A stretch of DNA of 64,000 nt, taken from Cycas panzhihuaensis (lineage: Eukaryota; Cycadophyta). Below the pieces are notes generated by a model. That model ran no database searches. It was not told where the DNA came from and saw nothing but the letters and a program-made list of their open reading frames with translations. A program made the translations under genes and the position numbers. Location: positions 231,019,741 to 231,083,740 of the forward strand of contig CM041465.1 in assembly GCA_023213395.1 (NCBI GenBank), written 5' to 3'. Of this stretch, positions 11,901 to 24,600 are shown one piece after another (positions within the stretch are counted from its first letter, which is position 1; each line of letters opens with the position of its first letter).

Positions 11901-14157
11901 TCCCCCCTTGGCTAGGGGGTGCGACGGGCGTGGAACGCCCCCCGTTAGAAGGGGGTTCAGGGGCAATAGCCTCCGACCTGAAAAATTGACCATGTAAACC
12001 TTATTAAAGTGTAAAGAGAATCAGGGTCATTCAATACAAATACCCTAAATTCTATGGTTGAGATTTAGGTCTTGGATGTCCTCTCATGTAGCCTGTTTTA
12101 GGGCTTTTCTTATTATGTTGTAATGTTATGCAATGTACTGTTAAGAGGGTAGAGGCTGATTATTGTTCCAGAGAGCACTCTGTATCTGTGATATAGTATT
12201 TCTCCATTCTGTAGTAATAAAGATCGATACCTTTCTTGTGTGGATGTTTCCCTATCACACTACTAGGATTTTACCACGTTATATCAGGTGCACATATGAT
12301 GTTTGGCTTCCATTGTCTTGTTACTATATAATCTCTTATTTTAAAACTTGCATGTAATTGTATGTTTCTATTTCTGTAACTAGTTGTAAGAAAGTAATAG
12401 ATCTTGGTGGCTGTTAGAGGTTGGACCCTCTATTCTCAACAATAAAGAAATCATTTCCAACTCGAGGATCTCAAGAAGCCCGCCAGCTCAATAAGGACAT
12501 ACAACCAGATGAGGTGGGAAAAATTGGCACTCGAAGTGCCCATAGAGCAAGGATGTAGGAATCATTATATACTGAGCTTGAACTAGTAGAATTACACCTT
12601 ACTCTTAATGAAGAGCCCTTAACATACCAAGAAGCTGTAAAGCATGCAGCTTGGAGAAACGCCATGAATGAAGAGTACCAATCTCTTATCAGGAATGGTA
12701 CATGGAAGCTCGTTGATCTACCACTTGGCAGAAAGATGGTTCAAAATAAATGGGTGTTCAAAAATAAATATAGATTAGATGGCACAGTTGAAAAACACAA
12801 GGCGAGGTTAGTAGCTAAAGGATTTACATAAAGGGAAGGTATCAACTACACTGAAGTCTTTGCACCTACAACTAAGTGGCCTATAATTAGAACTCTTGTG
12901 GCCTTGGCTGCTCAACAGAGTTAGAAAATCGACCAACTCGATATTAAGACTGTGTTTCTCAGTGGAGATCTTGAAGAAGAAATTTACATAGCTCAGCCAA
13001 AAGGATATGAGATTGAAGGTCAAGAGCATAAGGTTTGCAGGCTCAAAAAGTCCTTGTATGGCCTTAAACAAGCCCCTCGCACTTAGTTTACCAAGTTGTC
13101 TGAAAGGATGAGGCAACTTGGATACGAGGTTTGTGACTATCAAGATATTGATGCAACATTGTTCATCAAGCACCATAAAGATAAAGTTACTTATCTCATA
13201 ATCTTTGTGGACGACATGCTAGTAACGGGTAATAGTGAACAGGCAATAAGCCATCTAAAAAATGACCTTGGCAAAATGTTCGAATTGTCTGACCTCGGTT
13301 TGATGAAATATTACTTGGGAATTGAAGTAACACAAAAGAATAAAAAAAATTTCCTCTCCCAAGAAAAATATATCCACGATCTTCTAACCAAGTTTCAGTT
13401 AGAAGATGCTCGACCAGTGATGTTACCTATGGATCCTAACACTAAACTCTCAGCTGAAGGTGATACCAGGGAGGTAGATGCAACACTCTACAGGAAACTT
13501 ATAGGTAGTCTCATCTACACTACCAATAGAAGGCCAGATATTATACACTCTGTCTGTATTCTTGCTCGTTACATGATAAATCCTAAGTAGAATCATTGGC
13601 AGACAGTAGTGTGAGTGTTAAGATACCTTAAGATGACCAGCAAATATGGTTTGTTGTATGAACCTAATTCAGACTTCAAGCTTTCTGCATACACAGACTC
13701 AGACTTTATAGGAGATAAAGATATAGGAAGATCTATGTCTAGGTATATAATGTTTCTTGGAATAGCACCAATATCATAGAGATCCAGATGGCAGAAGATA
13801 GTTGCAGATTCAACTACCGAAGTTGAATACATTATTTCTTCTGAGACCAGTAAAGAGGTGATATGGCTGAGAAAATTATTTAAAACATTGAATATCACCC
13901 AAATAAGTCCTACGAGTCTTCATGTGGATAATCAATTAGCAATCAGTATGGCAAAAAATCCTATATTTCATGATCGTACTAAACACATAAGTACGAAAGT
14001 CTACAGGAATAGCGAACTTGTTCATGATGGTACAATTCAATTAGATTACTGCCCTATAGAAGATCAAGTCGCTGATATCTTCACCAAACCGCTGCAAAGG
14101 GTGAAGTTTGAACAGTTCCGAAGGCAGCTCAGCCTTAGGGCTTCCATCTTTAATTGA
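8966..14157 (+). pseudogene. Copia C1 gag-protease-integrase-RT-RNase H, decayed
   Basis: Start chosen at ATG 8966 (MSSQFKQNVN), shared with C2 and C3. Gag has FLIQSCLHVPDYKNLLGSLQ near 9466 and a CCHC knuckle CDRCNCKGHLAKDC at 9842. Protease reads MDIGATQHMT at 10148; the catalytic DTG is DIG here and in C2, while C3 keeps DTG. Integrase has HAHMGHVHIDRL and [10 protein letters not shown] near 10960. RT has NKWVFKNKY and the catalytic FVDDM near 13204. RNase H ends at 14157 with ADIFTKPLQRVKFEQF. The domain order is that of Ty1/copia. A one-base loss near 10750 and many stops (TAG/TAA from TGG, CAG or CAA) kill it, and a solo LTR splits it at 11800. Confidence 0.9.
11800..12441. mobile_element. 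642-bp solo LTR inserted in C1
   Basis: Found by comparison with C2, which lacks it. It begins TGTTGGG and ends CTCAACA, giving TG...CA ends and 5-bp inverted termini (TGTTG/CAACA). It is flanked by ATGAG (11795-11799) and ATAAA (12442-12446), a 5-bp target duplication with two G-to-A changes. C2 has a single ATGAG at the matching site. No internal region remains, so this is a solo LTR left by LTR-LTR recombination. Its family is not otherwise present in the window. Confidence 0.9.
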
Positions 14158-14199
14158 TCAAAGAAGATGGCAACAGGATCATCATATGCTATTCTCTTC

Positions 14200-14345
14200 G
14201 TGAAAACCCCTTGTGGGTGTAGAAGAATAAGAGTAAGTCTCTACTCTATCCTCTTTATGAAAACTCCATGTGGGCATAAAAGCATAGGGTTGTACTTATT
14301 TTGGAAAATTAGAACCTATGAAAACCCAAAAGGGCATAGGGGATA
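14200..14345 (+). repeat. Triple TGAAAACCC repeat downstream of C1 pol
   Basis: Three imperfect copies of a TGAAAACCC(N)GGGC module start at about 14200, 14257 and 14318 (spacing 57 and 61). They lie between the RNase H end and the polypurine tract. The same array and spacing occurs in C2. Confidence 0.8.
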
Positions 14346-14603
14346 ACCAAACAATATATGGAGACTTAGCAGATTAAGCTGCACATTTAAGATACTTGAC
14401 TATCAAACTATATCAAAGAGCCACCTTAGCCATTTTGATTTATAAAAGGCGCTATAGATCTTAGAAAGTTTGTGGGTTTTAATTCCCCGTGAGAGTTTTC
14501 TCACAAAAGTGTCATTTAGAATTTTATTATAATAATGAGGCTCAAATGAAGACCTCATAGAATAGATTTTCTGAAAATGACCTTCCACCATTAAGGGGGG
14601 GAT

Positions 14604-14914
14604 TGAAATAGGTTAATGTGTCAAGGTCATTTGTGTAGATTAATTATGTGACCTTATGATATATTATTAGCATTAATCTCTTAATGAAATGTACTTTATG
14701 CGCATTTAAATATAATTTCGGGTTCATGTCATTAGGCGGGAAAATCCTAACCCTAATGCTCACCCTCATAATAAAAGAAGAAATCTCAAGGAGGGAGTCA
14801 TTATTCATTCTCACCTCCAAGCTTGCTCTCATATCTTGTTTCATCTTCTTTTTCATTCTCCATTGCCATTATGTGCATGTGAGTGATTTATCTCCTAGAT
14901 CCATCCTTCCTTTA
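14604..14914 (+). mobile_element. Copia C1 3' LTR
   Basis: Starts TGAAATAGG right after the polypurine tract TTAAGGGGGGGAT (14591-14603). The end is aligned with the C2 LTR, where it reads CCTTCA; here the last CA has become TA. Length is 311 bp. The next five bases are ATTAG in both units. No matching 5' LTR was found. Confidence 0.82.
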
Positions 14915-15483
14915 ATTAGAAGAAGTATAACATTTAACCTTGGTATGATAATGATGTATTCAATTGCCTCTATTAGAAACTTGTAATTTAGCTTTAAGAT
15001 TAAATGATCTAAGTACCTTTAGTTTTATAACTAAATGGACAACATAGAGGGCGTCATGATCTAGATGCCACATGTTACTCACTATAAATACTAAAGGGGC
15101 TTCTACCACATAATTCCTACATTTCTATGAATCATTAATTTGAGAATTTTATGACTTCTTAAATCCTGTGAGATAGCTCTATAACAATTGCTTTATGGGT
15201 CTTACAAGGCCTCATAGTCTTTTCCTAGGTAACTTGTTCTCATAATTCTCTTGTAAAGTATATGTAAAAAAATGTATTAAACCTAGATAAGACTTTTATA
15301 GGAGTCTTTTATGAGTATATTAATCCATATTTACTCACAAATTGGAATTAGAAGGGGATGTAAGAGACCTTATATCTTAGCTTAGTATGCCTATATTTTC
15401 CCTTTTTAATTTATTATTTGAGTCATAGTAAGAATGTACAATCTAAGATAATAATACCACTTTTACTCCTAACTTACTTTCTC
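14915..15483. other. Flanking DNA between C1 and E2
   Basis: AT-rich, no gene or repeat recognised. The matching stretch in unit 2 is 26949-27517. It is the DNA into which both elements inserted. Confidence 0.5.
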
Positions 15484-15488
15484 AAAAT

Positions 15489-15813
15489 TATTGGGATAAT
15501 GGCCACCAACAACATGTATGCGCATGCACCTAGGGCCCCCAAAATCCACCTAAAGATACCTAAAGCCCCCCAGAGCTGACATGTAGTCATTTGTGAGTAT
15601 ACCAAGGTAAGTACTATATTTATTTTATTTAACTTTTTTATTAATTATTTGAATTATCAGGTAGAGGTATTTACTGCCTCCCCAAAACTATTTATACTAT
15701 GGGGATACCTCCTTGGTGTTATTTAACACCGCCAACTATTCAAAAGTGATATTAACTCTTAAATATAGATTCTACTTTGTAATCTACGGCCTGCTCTGCT
15801 CCCCGTGCCTTCA
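15489..15813 (+). mobile_element. E2 5' LTR, unit 1 copy (325 bp)
   Basis: Aligns end to end with 27523-27847 and 37444-37768. The first two bases are TA instead of TG. It is preceded by AAAAT (15484-15488), the same target duplication as the unit 2 copy, so this is a duplicated insertion and not a new one. A TATTTATA box-like sequence near 15690 and a GGTGTT/AACACC hairpin at 15715-15730 lie inside. Confidence 0.88.
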
Positions 15814-18800
15814 TTTAGTATTAGAGCACTTATCTACATTCACAATAAGCATATATTTGATAATACGTCACTTTTATATAGTTTTATTAACATTTTTTAT
15901 ATAGTTTTTGTTAATATTTGGTTATTTTTTAGCTATGTTTAACACGTATGATCCATTTAATTTGCTTTATTTAAATTTTTATAGCTATTATATGCATATT
16001 CAGCCCAATAATCATTTGGTGTAATTACTTTGAAGTTTTGTTTGATATTTTTTAAGATTTTAATCATTTTCCATCATTCTTTTAAAGGATTTTTCAAGTT
16101 CCTGAACATTGGCAGGTTAGTGTGATCTCCACACTACTTAAAAACATGTCAAGTGACCACTCCTTGGATTCATCTCTGAGTTCTCTATGCTCCAGAAAAG
16201 ACTATTTGAAAAATTGTCGCTCTACGATGCGTTATAGCTCCCGGAATCTTAATGTATCTCACTGTCTGTTAAAACCCCTAGGCATTAAAGCTAAAATTAC
16301 TTTGTTTGGGTTTGTTTCTCACTAGTTTTCTCTAAAACTTAGTACTAAGGTATTTCTAAGCCTATAGAATCTATTCATGATATTTTTCATCCTAGTTTCA
16401 GTCGAACAACCCTTGCACCCTCTGTAGTCTCCTAAAATTTGGCAAGCTCATTCTCATTTTATACTTATCCATTTCTCATGAAATTTTATGGGCACCTAGG
16501 CATTATCAAGAGCAAGTTGTCCCTTCATTTTTGTCACATTTCATGGCCCCAATGAGGATAATAAGCTCTTAAGGTGATGACTATCTATGTGTCCTTCATT
16601 TTGTTAGTTTTCAATTGTATTTATTAAAAAATCATATTTTTTTAGCATATTTCTCACAGATCTACATCTACGGGTCTATGGCACCCCTCTCTGCAGTGAT
16701 TTTGGGTAATTTCAAATCAATCTTCACTATTTTTTTATTACTTTAATGCCCTCTCTATCTTTTGTCTATCATGTGACTTACATAGGCTTCTCTTCATTAA
16801 AATTCCATTTATTTTTTTAGTTTTTTTCTTTGTTCATCATCAGAGATCTATTGCACCCCTCTTTGCACTAATCTAGATCAATTTTAGGTGGTTTTCATTG
16901 AGTTTACATGCCAATATTTACCTCTACATCGTCGTTCTTTTTACGGCCAAGCATTTTCATTAAAATTTCTTTTTTTTCAAAGGTTTCAATGTAATTTAAT
17001 TAAATTTGATTCTTGTTTGAGATCTAGGTATTTCAAGCTTTAGGATTTGAGTGTTTTAGGATTTATCCCCCTCCAGTCAACTAGCCCCCAGTCCCATTCG
17101 ATCTCCGTATGACCCTATCTTTGGCGGATCTCAATTTTGAATTAGTTAAATTAATTTTTTTTCACATTGTCAAAAAGTTTATTTATTGTTTGATAATTTT
17201 TTGAGATCTAGGGCCTCTTTAAGGTTATAACTACTGATCTTATGGCTTGTCATGTGACTACTAGCCCATTTAAAAAAGGGCTAAATGTCATATTCTCATT
17301 TTTTTTTATTTTTTTAAATTTTTACCTAAAGAGGACTGTTTATATTTTCAACCATATCTCCGTGCTAGGGAGTCAGATTTTCAATCTGCTGGACTTGTTA
17401 GATTTTTAACTTAGAGCTTTATAGCTTGGAGTCTTAATTTACTTTATTTAAGCCATTTTTTGTAGAGTTTGATTAGGTCAAAATTAACCTTCATTTATTG
17501 CTCATATTTCATTAACCATAAATAGGTCTTTTTATTGTTTCATTAATAACTTTAGTTCTACAACTCTGTTTCTTAAGCTACTTGAATCGTTGGAAACCTT
17601 TTCTAGAGCTGTTCATAATAGAATAAGTTTCATCTTATTCTAGCATCATTTTATAGGTCATTGAAACCTCTAAATTTAAGGCTTTATTTCAATCTTAATT
17701 GGACACTTTTAGAGATATTTTGAGCTAAACGTTCTTTCTAACTGAATATATTTGATTAATATTTATATACTAACTAATTATTAACAATATTTTCTGGTGT
17801 TTATAAGATTTACAAGCTATTTTATAGCCTTTTAGTATCTTTTTTATCTTTTGAAGCAGCCATAGCCCTATTATATTCAAAAGCTACAATGGGGTACCTC
17901 TTACCTTATTATTTTCTTTGCATTACATCTAAAAGTGAATCTAAGTGACTTTTATTTTTGTTTAAGGAGTTTTCCTTAAGTATTTATGCCTATTTAAGGT
18001 CATTTACCTTCTTGAATACTTCAAAGGTGCATCTTATTTACAAAAGAATCCAACTAAAAAGCTCACTTTCCTTTTACTTACATTACATCTAAAAGTATTT
18101 GCAAGCAATCTTATGCACTTTTAGCTCATTATTTAATAAGTTGAAGGAACTTTTATTTGCTTTAAGGCCCTCATATCTCTTAAAATCACATAAGTGTATC
18201 ACTACATAAGTTATTGCTTATTGTTTTAATTTTTTAACCTTTAAGGTTTATTTTACTCAAGGATATCATTACACCTTTAAATACATCATCTTTCATTATA
18301 AGGCCTCTTATATGCATCCTTGTTAAAAAGATTATAAGTTATTTATATTCATCTTGTTGGAAAGGATTATAAGTTTTATCTTTATCTTCAAAAATCTTTT
18401 TGGTTCTAAAGGTTGATTATCTACATTGATTGAAAAGTATACAAAGTTTAAAAAGAACATCCCCTTAATTCACTTTATTCGTATTAATTCATTAAATATA
18501 TTCTTATTGAAAGTGCATTGAAAGTTGTTTGAAGATACTTATTTAAGAAGCTTCTTTTTCTGAAAGATAAAGATTGCTTAAGAAAATCTTGATCGTATTT
18601 CTTTGTTAAGATATATTTGCGTTAAAGCATTCAATTGAAAAAATACATATATATCTTTCAATTTTCTTTCTTTCAAGCAAGTTACTTACTTCATGTTTCA
18701 AGGAGTACATTTTAGAATCATTTGAAATGATTCATTTGATGGTTACTTATTCTTGATAAGGAATTGAAATTGGAAGATTATTTTGCTTCATTTCAACATT

Positions 18801-19222
18801 GAAAAGCATTCCATGTTGCACTCCATTGCGTATGATTATCTAAATGCATATTATTCCCTTGTAAGCTCACTTTTTGAAGTCTTATGATAATTAATCTACA
18901 AGTAGCATTCATTGAAAGGATATACTCTCTATTATCATCAAGTTATTTTTTATTTATGAAAGTAGTCATGCGAAAAAACTTTATATATTTTAAGTTCTTT
19001 GACTCTCGTGTAAAAGGCACATTCAAATTAAGTTAAGTACATCTCCATCATATTTGAAAGCTCAAACACGTTACATTATATTATATTGCTCTTTAATTTT
19101 AAGACTCATATATATCCTTTGAAAGGTTTATTTCATTTTAGAAGAAAGCATCTATCTTGCATTGATTAAGAAGATATACCCCTCGTTTTATTAAATATTA
19201 TGATTCATTAATTACAATTATA
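15814..19222 (+). other. E2 internal non-coding DNA, truncated unit 1 copy
   Basis: Begins with a primer-binding-like TAGTATTAGAGC at 15816-15827, which is TGGTATCAGAGC (tRNA-Met) with two transitions. Then come about 3.4 kb of AT-rich DNA with no recognised protein. A 67-codon open frame at 16122-16325 is also open in unit 2 (28157-28360), but it has no known motif. The segment resembles internal DNA of N3 and N4, including AGCCCAATA near 15998 and 50922. Confidence 0.6.
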
Positions 19223-19475
19223 ATGATTGATAATAATACTAAGTTTGCTATATTTAATGGGATATATTTTTAGATTTGGAGATATATATTAAAACCACAC
19301 TTTATTAAAAATGACCTTTAGAAATTTGTAGAATATGGTTACCTAACGAATGAAACAAACTTTAGAGAAAACCTAAGAAAGAATAATGAAGCCTTAGCAC
19401 TAATGTTTTATACCATAGATGATGATATTCTTAGTCATGTTTATGATATAACCACTTCTAATATATTTAGGATAC
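19223..19475 (+). pseudogene. Gag N-terminal fragment, cut by the duplication junction
   Basis: ATG 19223 opens MIDNNTKFAIFNG, then a decayed Trp-type motif, KNNEALALMFYTIDDDILSH and DITTS. This matches copia gag N-terminal domains (FNG..F..W, EALALI.C.IDD). It stops at the tandem duplication breakpoint; the full version is at 31258-31960. Confidence 0.75.
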
Positions 19476-20752
19476 GTAGTCATGTGGAGATTTCTGTGGG
19501 TGAGCTGGCCATTCCGAGGCTAACTCTTTTACTTTGGGTACCATTTGGTGTTGATGCTTGCTCGAGTCCTGTTTGATGTTTTTGGAGTAATGTGCAATAT
19601 GTCTTTGATTTAATTTGATATCAACTCCTTTATATTTACACATACATATAATAGATATATTTGGTACCCGCTCTTCTGGGAGGGAGAAACTTTCATGTTG
19701 TGATTGGTAGGTTTTGCAGTAATGGGGTTACATACGAGGCGAGTTTATTAATAGGTTGGCCTCTTATTAGTTACATTTTCTTGTTTCTTTTTCATTATCT
19801 TTGCCTTGCTTTACTTTTTTTGCATATTTAGGGAAGGTAAGATAGCCCCTCGACTGCTCACAGCAACCATCACTGGTTAGTCTCACCTACGCGACAAGTT
19901 AGAGCAGGAGGGTACGCAAAGAAACAAAGGTCGCAACACTCCATTCGCACACTATGTCTAGGTATTCTTCTTCTCCTTTTTGTCTTTTCCTATATTATTT
20001 TTCTTCCATGCATATGTTTGCATGCTAAAACATGTAGGAAACAAAAAAGAGAAAAGAAATCCATCTTTGCATTTGTGTGTCTTTTCGTTTATAGTTGCTT
20101 TTCTTACATGTAGGTAGTTCTCTTTAAACGTGAGTTATCCATTCCTCACTTCTTCAACTAGCCCACATGTAGGATATCATACTACGCACATTCACCTACA
20201 CGCTGCCTTCTCTCTTTCTCGAGAAGATGCAACCCTTCAGGATCCCTCTTCCTCTTCCTGGCCATCCAAGGGATAGGAGGGCCTCACCTTGTGTCCCTCT
20301 CCCAAGATCACCCTAAAGTAATTAGGCACCATTTGTAGGTCTTGAATCTGTGTTTTGATGCATGGATGCCCTACATGGTGTTTTCTTACCGATTGATCTT
20401 ACTCTTAGTATGACTACATCTTAGATAGTCATATCTTACTAAACGTAGGAGACCACCCCATAGACGCGTTTCACATTCTTATTTATAATTTCTAAAAATT
20501 GCCCATTTATCATTATTTATAAATTTTATAAAAAAATCATAAAATAGGGAAAAATAGCATGCATATAGATTTAAAAAAATCATCATTTTAGTGGCAAGTT
20601 AATCTACTTTTTATCCCATTATGGCTTTTGTATTAAAACTTCCAAAATCATATTTGGAAACATTGTACTAAAGCAAGGGAAACCTTGGATCAGAAGCAAC
20701 ATCTGATTCCCCTGCTAAATCTAACATGCTTTTCTATTTATACATATAGCAT

Positions 20753-20836
20753 AAAGCATCACAAAAGCAGCAACAATAATAAGGCATCACAAAAGCAGCA
20801 ACAACAATAAAGCATTATAAAAGCAGCAATAATAAT
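20753..20836 (+). repeat. 28-bp minisatellite, three units (unit 2 copy)
   Basis: Same array as at 8116-8199, with units at 20753, 20781 and 20809 that have picked up independent substitutions. The array therefore predates the tandem duplication. Confidence 0.88.
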
Positions 20837-21618
20837 AAAGCAAGCACAAAAAGTAAGCAAGCACATTTAGCAAGTTTCTATTTCAGTTTTCAATTATACA
20901 GAAACATCTTACACTATTCCTAAAAGGAATCTAATCCGTATAATCTATACCACCAGTTCTTAACTTGTGCGCACACTCACCTTGGTTGAAGTAGACCAAG
21001 GTTGGCCGAAGTCTAAGCCCTAAGGGAGGTGTGAGTTTCATACTAGGTCTGGTCTTAACCGGAATAGTATTAGAGGGACAGGTTAGCTATACCTACGGCC
21101 TCCAATCAGGGATAATTCAAATAACCACCTGAGAAAACTGAAAACCTTAATGCAAGATTAAAATTAACCTGGTTCAATATCTGTCATAGCCATGGGATAT
21201 GCAATCCATTTGACTTTTTGGAGGAGGTATAAAGCTACTCATTGGTGAACTGGGTGAGGACTAGGAGTACCTAGGCTCCACTGTGACTTAGATTTCATCA
21301 CCAAGCGTAGGTGCAGGTATCACAGGTGAAGGCCCTAATCGTATACTAGAAGCCTTAGGCATCGAAACCTCACCTACATTTAGACATAAGTGAGAGGTTA
21401 GTGGCATGACACATCATCACTCTTTGCTAGATCTACATTAGGCCTCATTCTTACATTATTACTTATATTTATTTTTCATATAATTGTTGAAAAATAGTTA
21501 ATCATTACTTGCTTCTCATCATAATAATCATTGCTACATCCCTACTGTGCCAAGTGTATTAGGCACACGTGTCAGTGGCATATACTTCTATCATCTCTTC
21601 TACTTCTTCATCATCACC

Positions 21619-24600
21619 ATGTCATCTCAATTCAAGCAAAATGTTAACTACATATTGAAAGGCAAATAAAATTGGGATATATGCTACACTGGAATTAAAA
21701 ATGCTGTAAAGTATGAAGTCCTTTGGAGAGCCCACTTGCAGCCTACACCCAGCACACCAGCAACAGTTATAAGAGCTACTTCGAGTGGATCCACTACAAC
21801 AGCTCCTACAGATACTGCAGCTAAACTATAATGGGAGATAGATGATGAAAAGATTCTTGCAGGAATTTTATTAGTCATTGATCACTCCTTGCACAACTTG
21901 ATAAATGAAGAGGAACATGATACAGCCTAGAAGGTCCTAGAAGTTCTTAGGAAGAACTTTGATACAAAGTCAGATTTAGAATTTGTTCATCTTGTTTTGA
22001 AAATGAACAAATTAAAAATACAGAAGGGACGAGCTCATGAGATAATAAATCTCCTTCGACTAATCAAACAGGCAATTGACAAAGACTTTAAGACATAATG
22101 CATCACTTGGGCATTTTTGATCCAGTCATGTTTACATGTCTCTGATTATAAAAACTTGCTTGGAAGTCTTCAATCTAGTGGAACGTTGAAGATACTCAAC
22201 TTTGAAGAACTTGCTAAGAAGTTTATAGAATTTAATAAGACCTTTGATACAAACTTTGTAGCCTCTGACTCTCTTCCAAATATAGCTTTTGAGGTAGAAG
22301 AAGAAGTTTGCTACACAAAAAATCAAGGTCCCTCTCATGGCAGAGAAAATAACTGAGCAAGAGGAAGAGGAAGAAATATGGAAAATCATCCACAAAGTCA
22401 ATCAGACCCTCAATCACAACCTCAAGGCCAAGGGCCACCTCAACAAAGAGCAAGACAGATAGGTTAAACCAGTACTTCTTTAGGGACTGGTAATCAAACT
22501 ATTATGTGTGATTGGTGTAACCGTAAAGGACACTTAGCAAAAGATTGCAGAACTGCCACTCATAAGTTGGCCAAGTTCCAACCAAAACATGAAGCTTACA
22601 ATGTTAAAGAAACTTGTGAAGAATCCTTTAATGGTGCAGGTTTTGTACAAGCACACATTCAAAGAATTGAGGGATCTTAAGCATCAAATGCCATTGACTA
22701 ACGAAAGAGATACTTTGAAGCTCGATGTGGATATATCACTTGTGAATTCCCTTTACCAATGCCAAGCCCTATTAGAATTGCTAATAATGTGGCTTCAATT
22801 AATGGGCAGTGGATCATGGACATAGGAGCAACTCAACATATGACATGCAATCGCAGTCTATATCAAACATTTGACTCAAATGTTCATGGAGTTGTTCACA
22901 TGGTTGATAAATCATAGCAACCTGTTGAAGGAATTGGCAACATTCACCTAAAACTCCTAGGCTTAGAAGATTTTACATTGCTTGATATCTTATATATACC
23001 CAATCGCAAACAAAACCTACTCTTTTTATCCACACTTATTTCTCGTGGATTTGATCTGAGTGTAACTATAAATGACCAGACTCTTAAGGTCATTCACCCT
23101 CCAACTAATAAGGTGGTTTTGACTGGATATCTCTCTAGTAAACTCTTTCAACTGAATGGTTCTCCATCTTCTGAAGCCCATTGTGCCCAAAGCCCTTATG
23201 CCGATGAAGAATTTGCATTTAATTCCATCTTGTCCCATCCAACATTGTCACCAGAAGCTCTTTGGCATGCTCGTATGGGCCATGTTCACATTGATAGACT
23301 TAGAGATCTTTCTAATACTCTTCTAAACCTTCCAAAGTTTTCCTCTAAGCCCTTTAAATATGAAGCTTGTATCATTGCCAAATCTCATCGACAACCCTTT
23401 GCCAAATGTTAGTGGAAATCAAGCCATCCATTACAATTGGTACACTCTAATTTATGTAGGCCAATGCCCATTCCTTCACTGAAGGGCAAGCTATATTACA
23501 TCTCCTTCATTGATGATTTTATTAGAAATGTATGGGTAGCTTTTCTACATAAGAAAGATGAAGCATTTCGTATATTCAAGGAATTCAAAGCCCTCACTGA
23601 AAAAGAGTTAGGTTATCAACTCAAATATCTTCGAACTGATAATGGTGGCAAATATACCTCACATGAGTTTGAAATCTACCTTTGATACAATAGCATCAAG
23701 CATCAAACAACAGTAGCAGCTACCCCACTACAAAATGGAGTTACCGAGTGCATCAACAAGACAATCATGAACATAGCTCATGCTATGTTAATATATAAAA
23801 ATCTGCCTACCTATCTATGGGATGAAGCAATCTGGATAGTTGTTTATTGTATCAATGCTATTAGCCCATTAAAGGAAATACAATCATTTAATGAAAAGTG
23901 GTCAGGACAAGCCCCCATTGTTCACTACTTTAGAATTTTTAGCTCTACATGCTATGCCTATATTCTGGATACAGATAGAAATAAACTCCAGCCAAGGGCA
24001 CTTAAAGGCATCTTTGTTAGATACCCTATGGATAAGAAAGGGTATAAGGTCTTCATACCTTCACAATGAAAAATCAGCATTACCAAAGATGTCGTTTTTG
24101 TAGAGATAGAGGATCAGTTACTTAAATTAGACTCCATAGTACCCTCACGCCACTACAATCATGTTATCAAGTATGATGTTCAGATTCCAAAATTTGGGGC
24201 GGGGGGGGACAGACATAAATTACTCCAAATGTTGGAAGTTGATAATAAAGCCTTAGAGGATACAAGTTGTGACTTTGAACCAATGAGTGCACATCTAACA
24301 CCATCTTTTGAAGATAGCAGAGTTGACAAATGCAAAGCTATTATAAAAGAACCATCCTCACCACCTTCAATTGACAAAGGCAAAACAGTGGTAGAAGGAC
24401 CATCTTCCTCAGGCACATCCTCCTAACAAAATAATCATTTTAACGAATATGATGAAAACCAAGAAGTTGGGGAAATGAGGATATCATTTCTAACTCGAGG
24501 ATCTCGAGAAGCCCGCTAGCTCAATAAGGATATACGACCAGATGAGGTAGGCAAAATTGGCACTTGAAGTGCCCATAGAACAAGGATGCAGGAATTATTA

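Larger units (their letters stand above)
6814..19475 (+). repeat. Tandem duplication, unit 1 (~12.66 kb)
   Basis: This block is repeated in the same orientation as 19476-31511. Matching landmarks run in the same order: the upstream block, 28-bp minisatellite, copia leader, gag-pol, 3' LTR, the E2 5' LTR and E2 internal DNA. The offset is about 12.65 kb before the solo LTR and about 12.03 kb after it; the solo LTR plus its TSD (647 bp) explains the change. Sampled stretches differ by roughly 3-10 percent. Unit 1 ends at ATTTAGGATAC (19465-19475), where unit 2 (31501-31511) instead continues into more E2 sequence. Confidence 0.92.
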
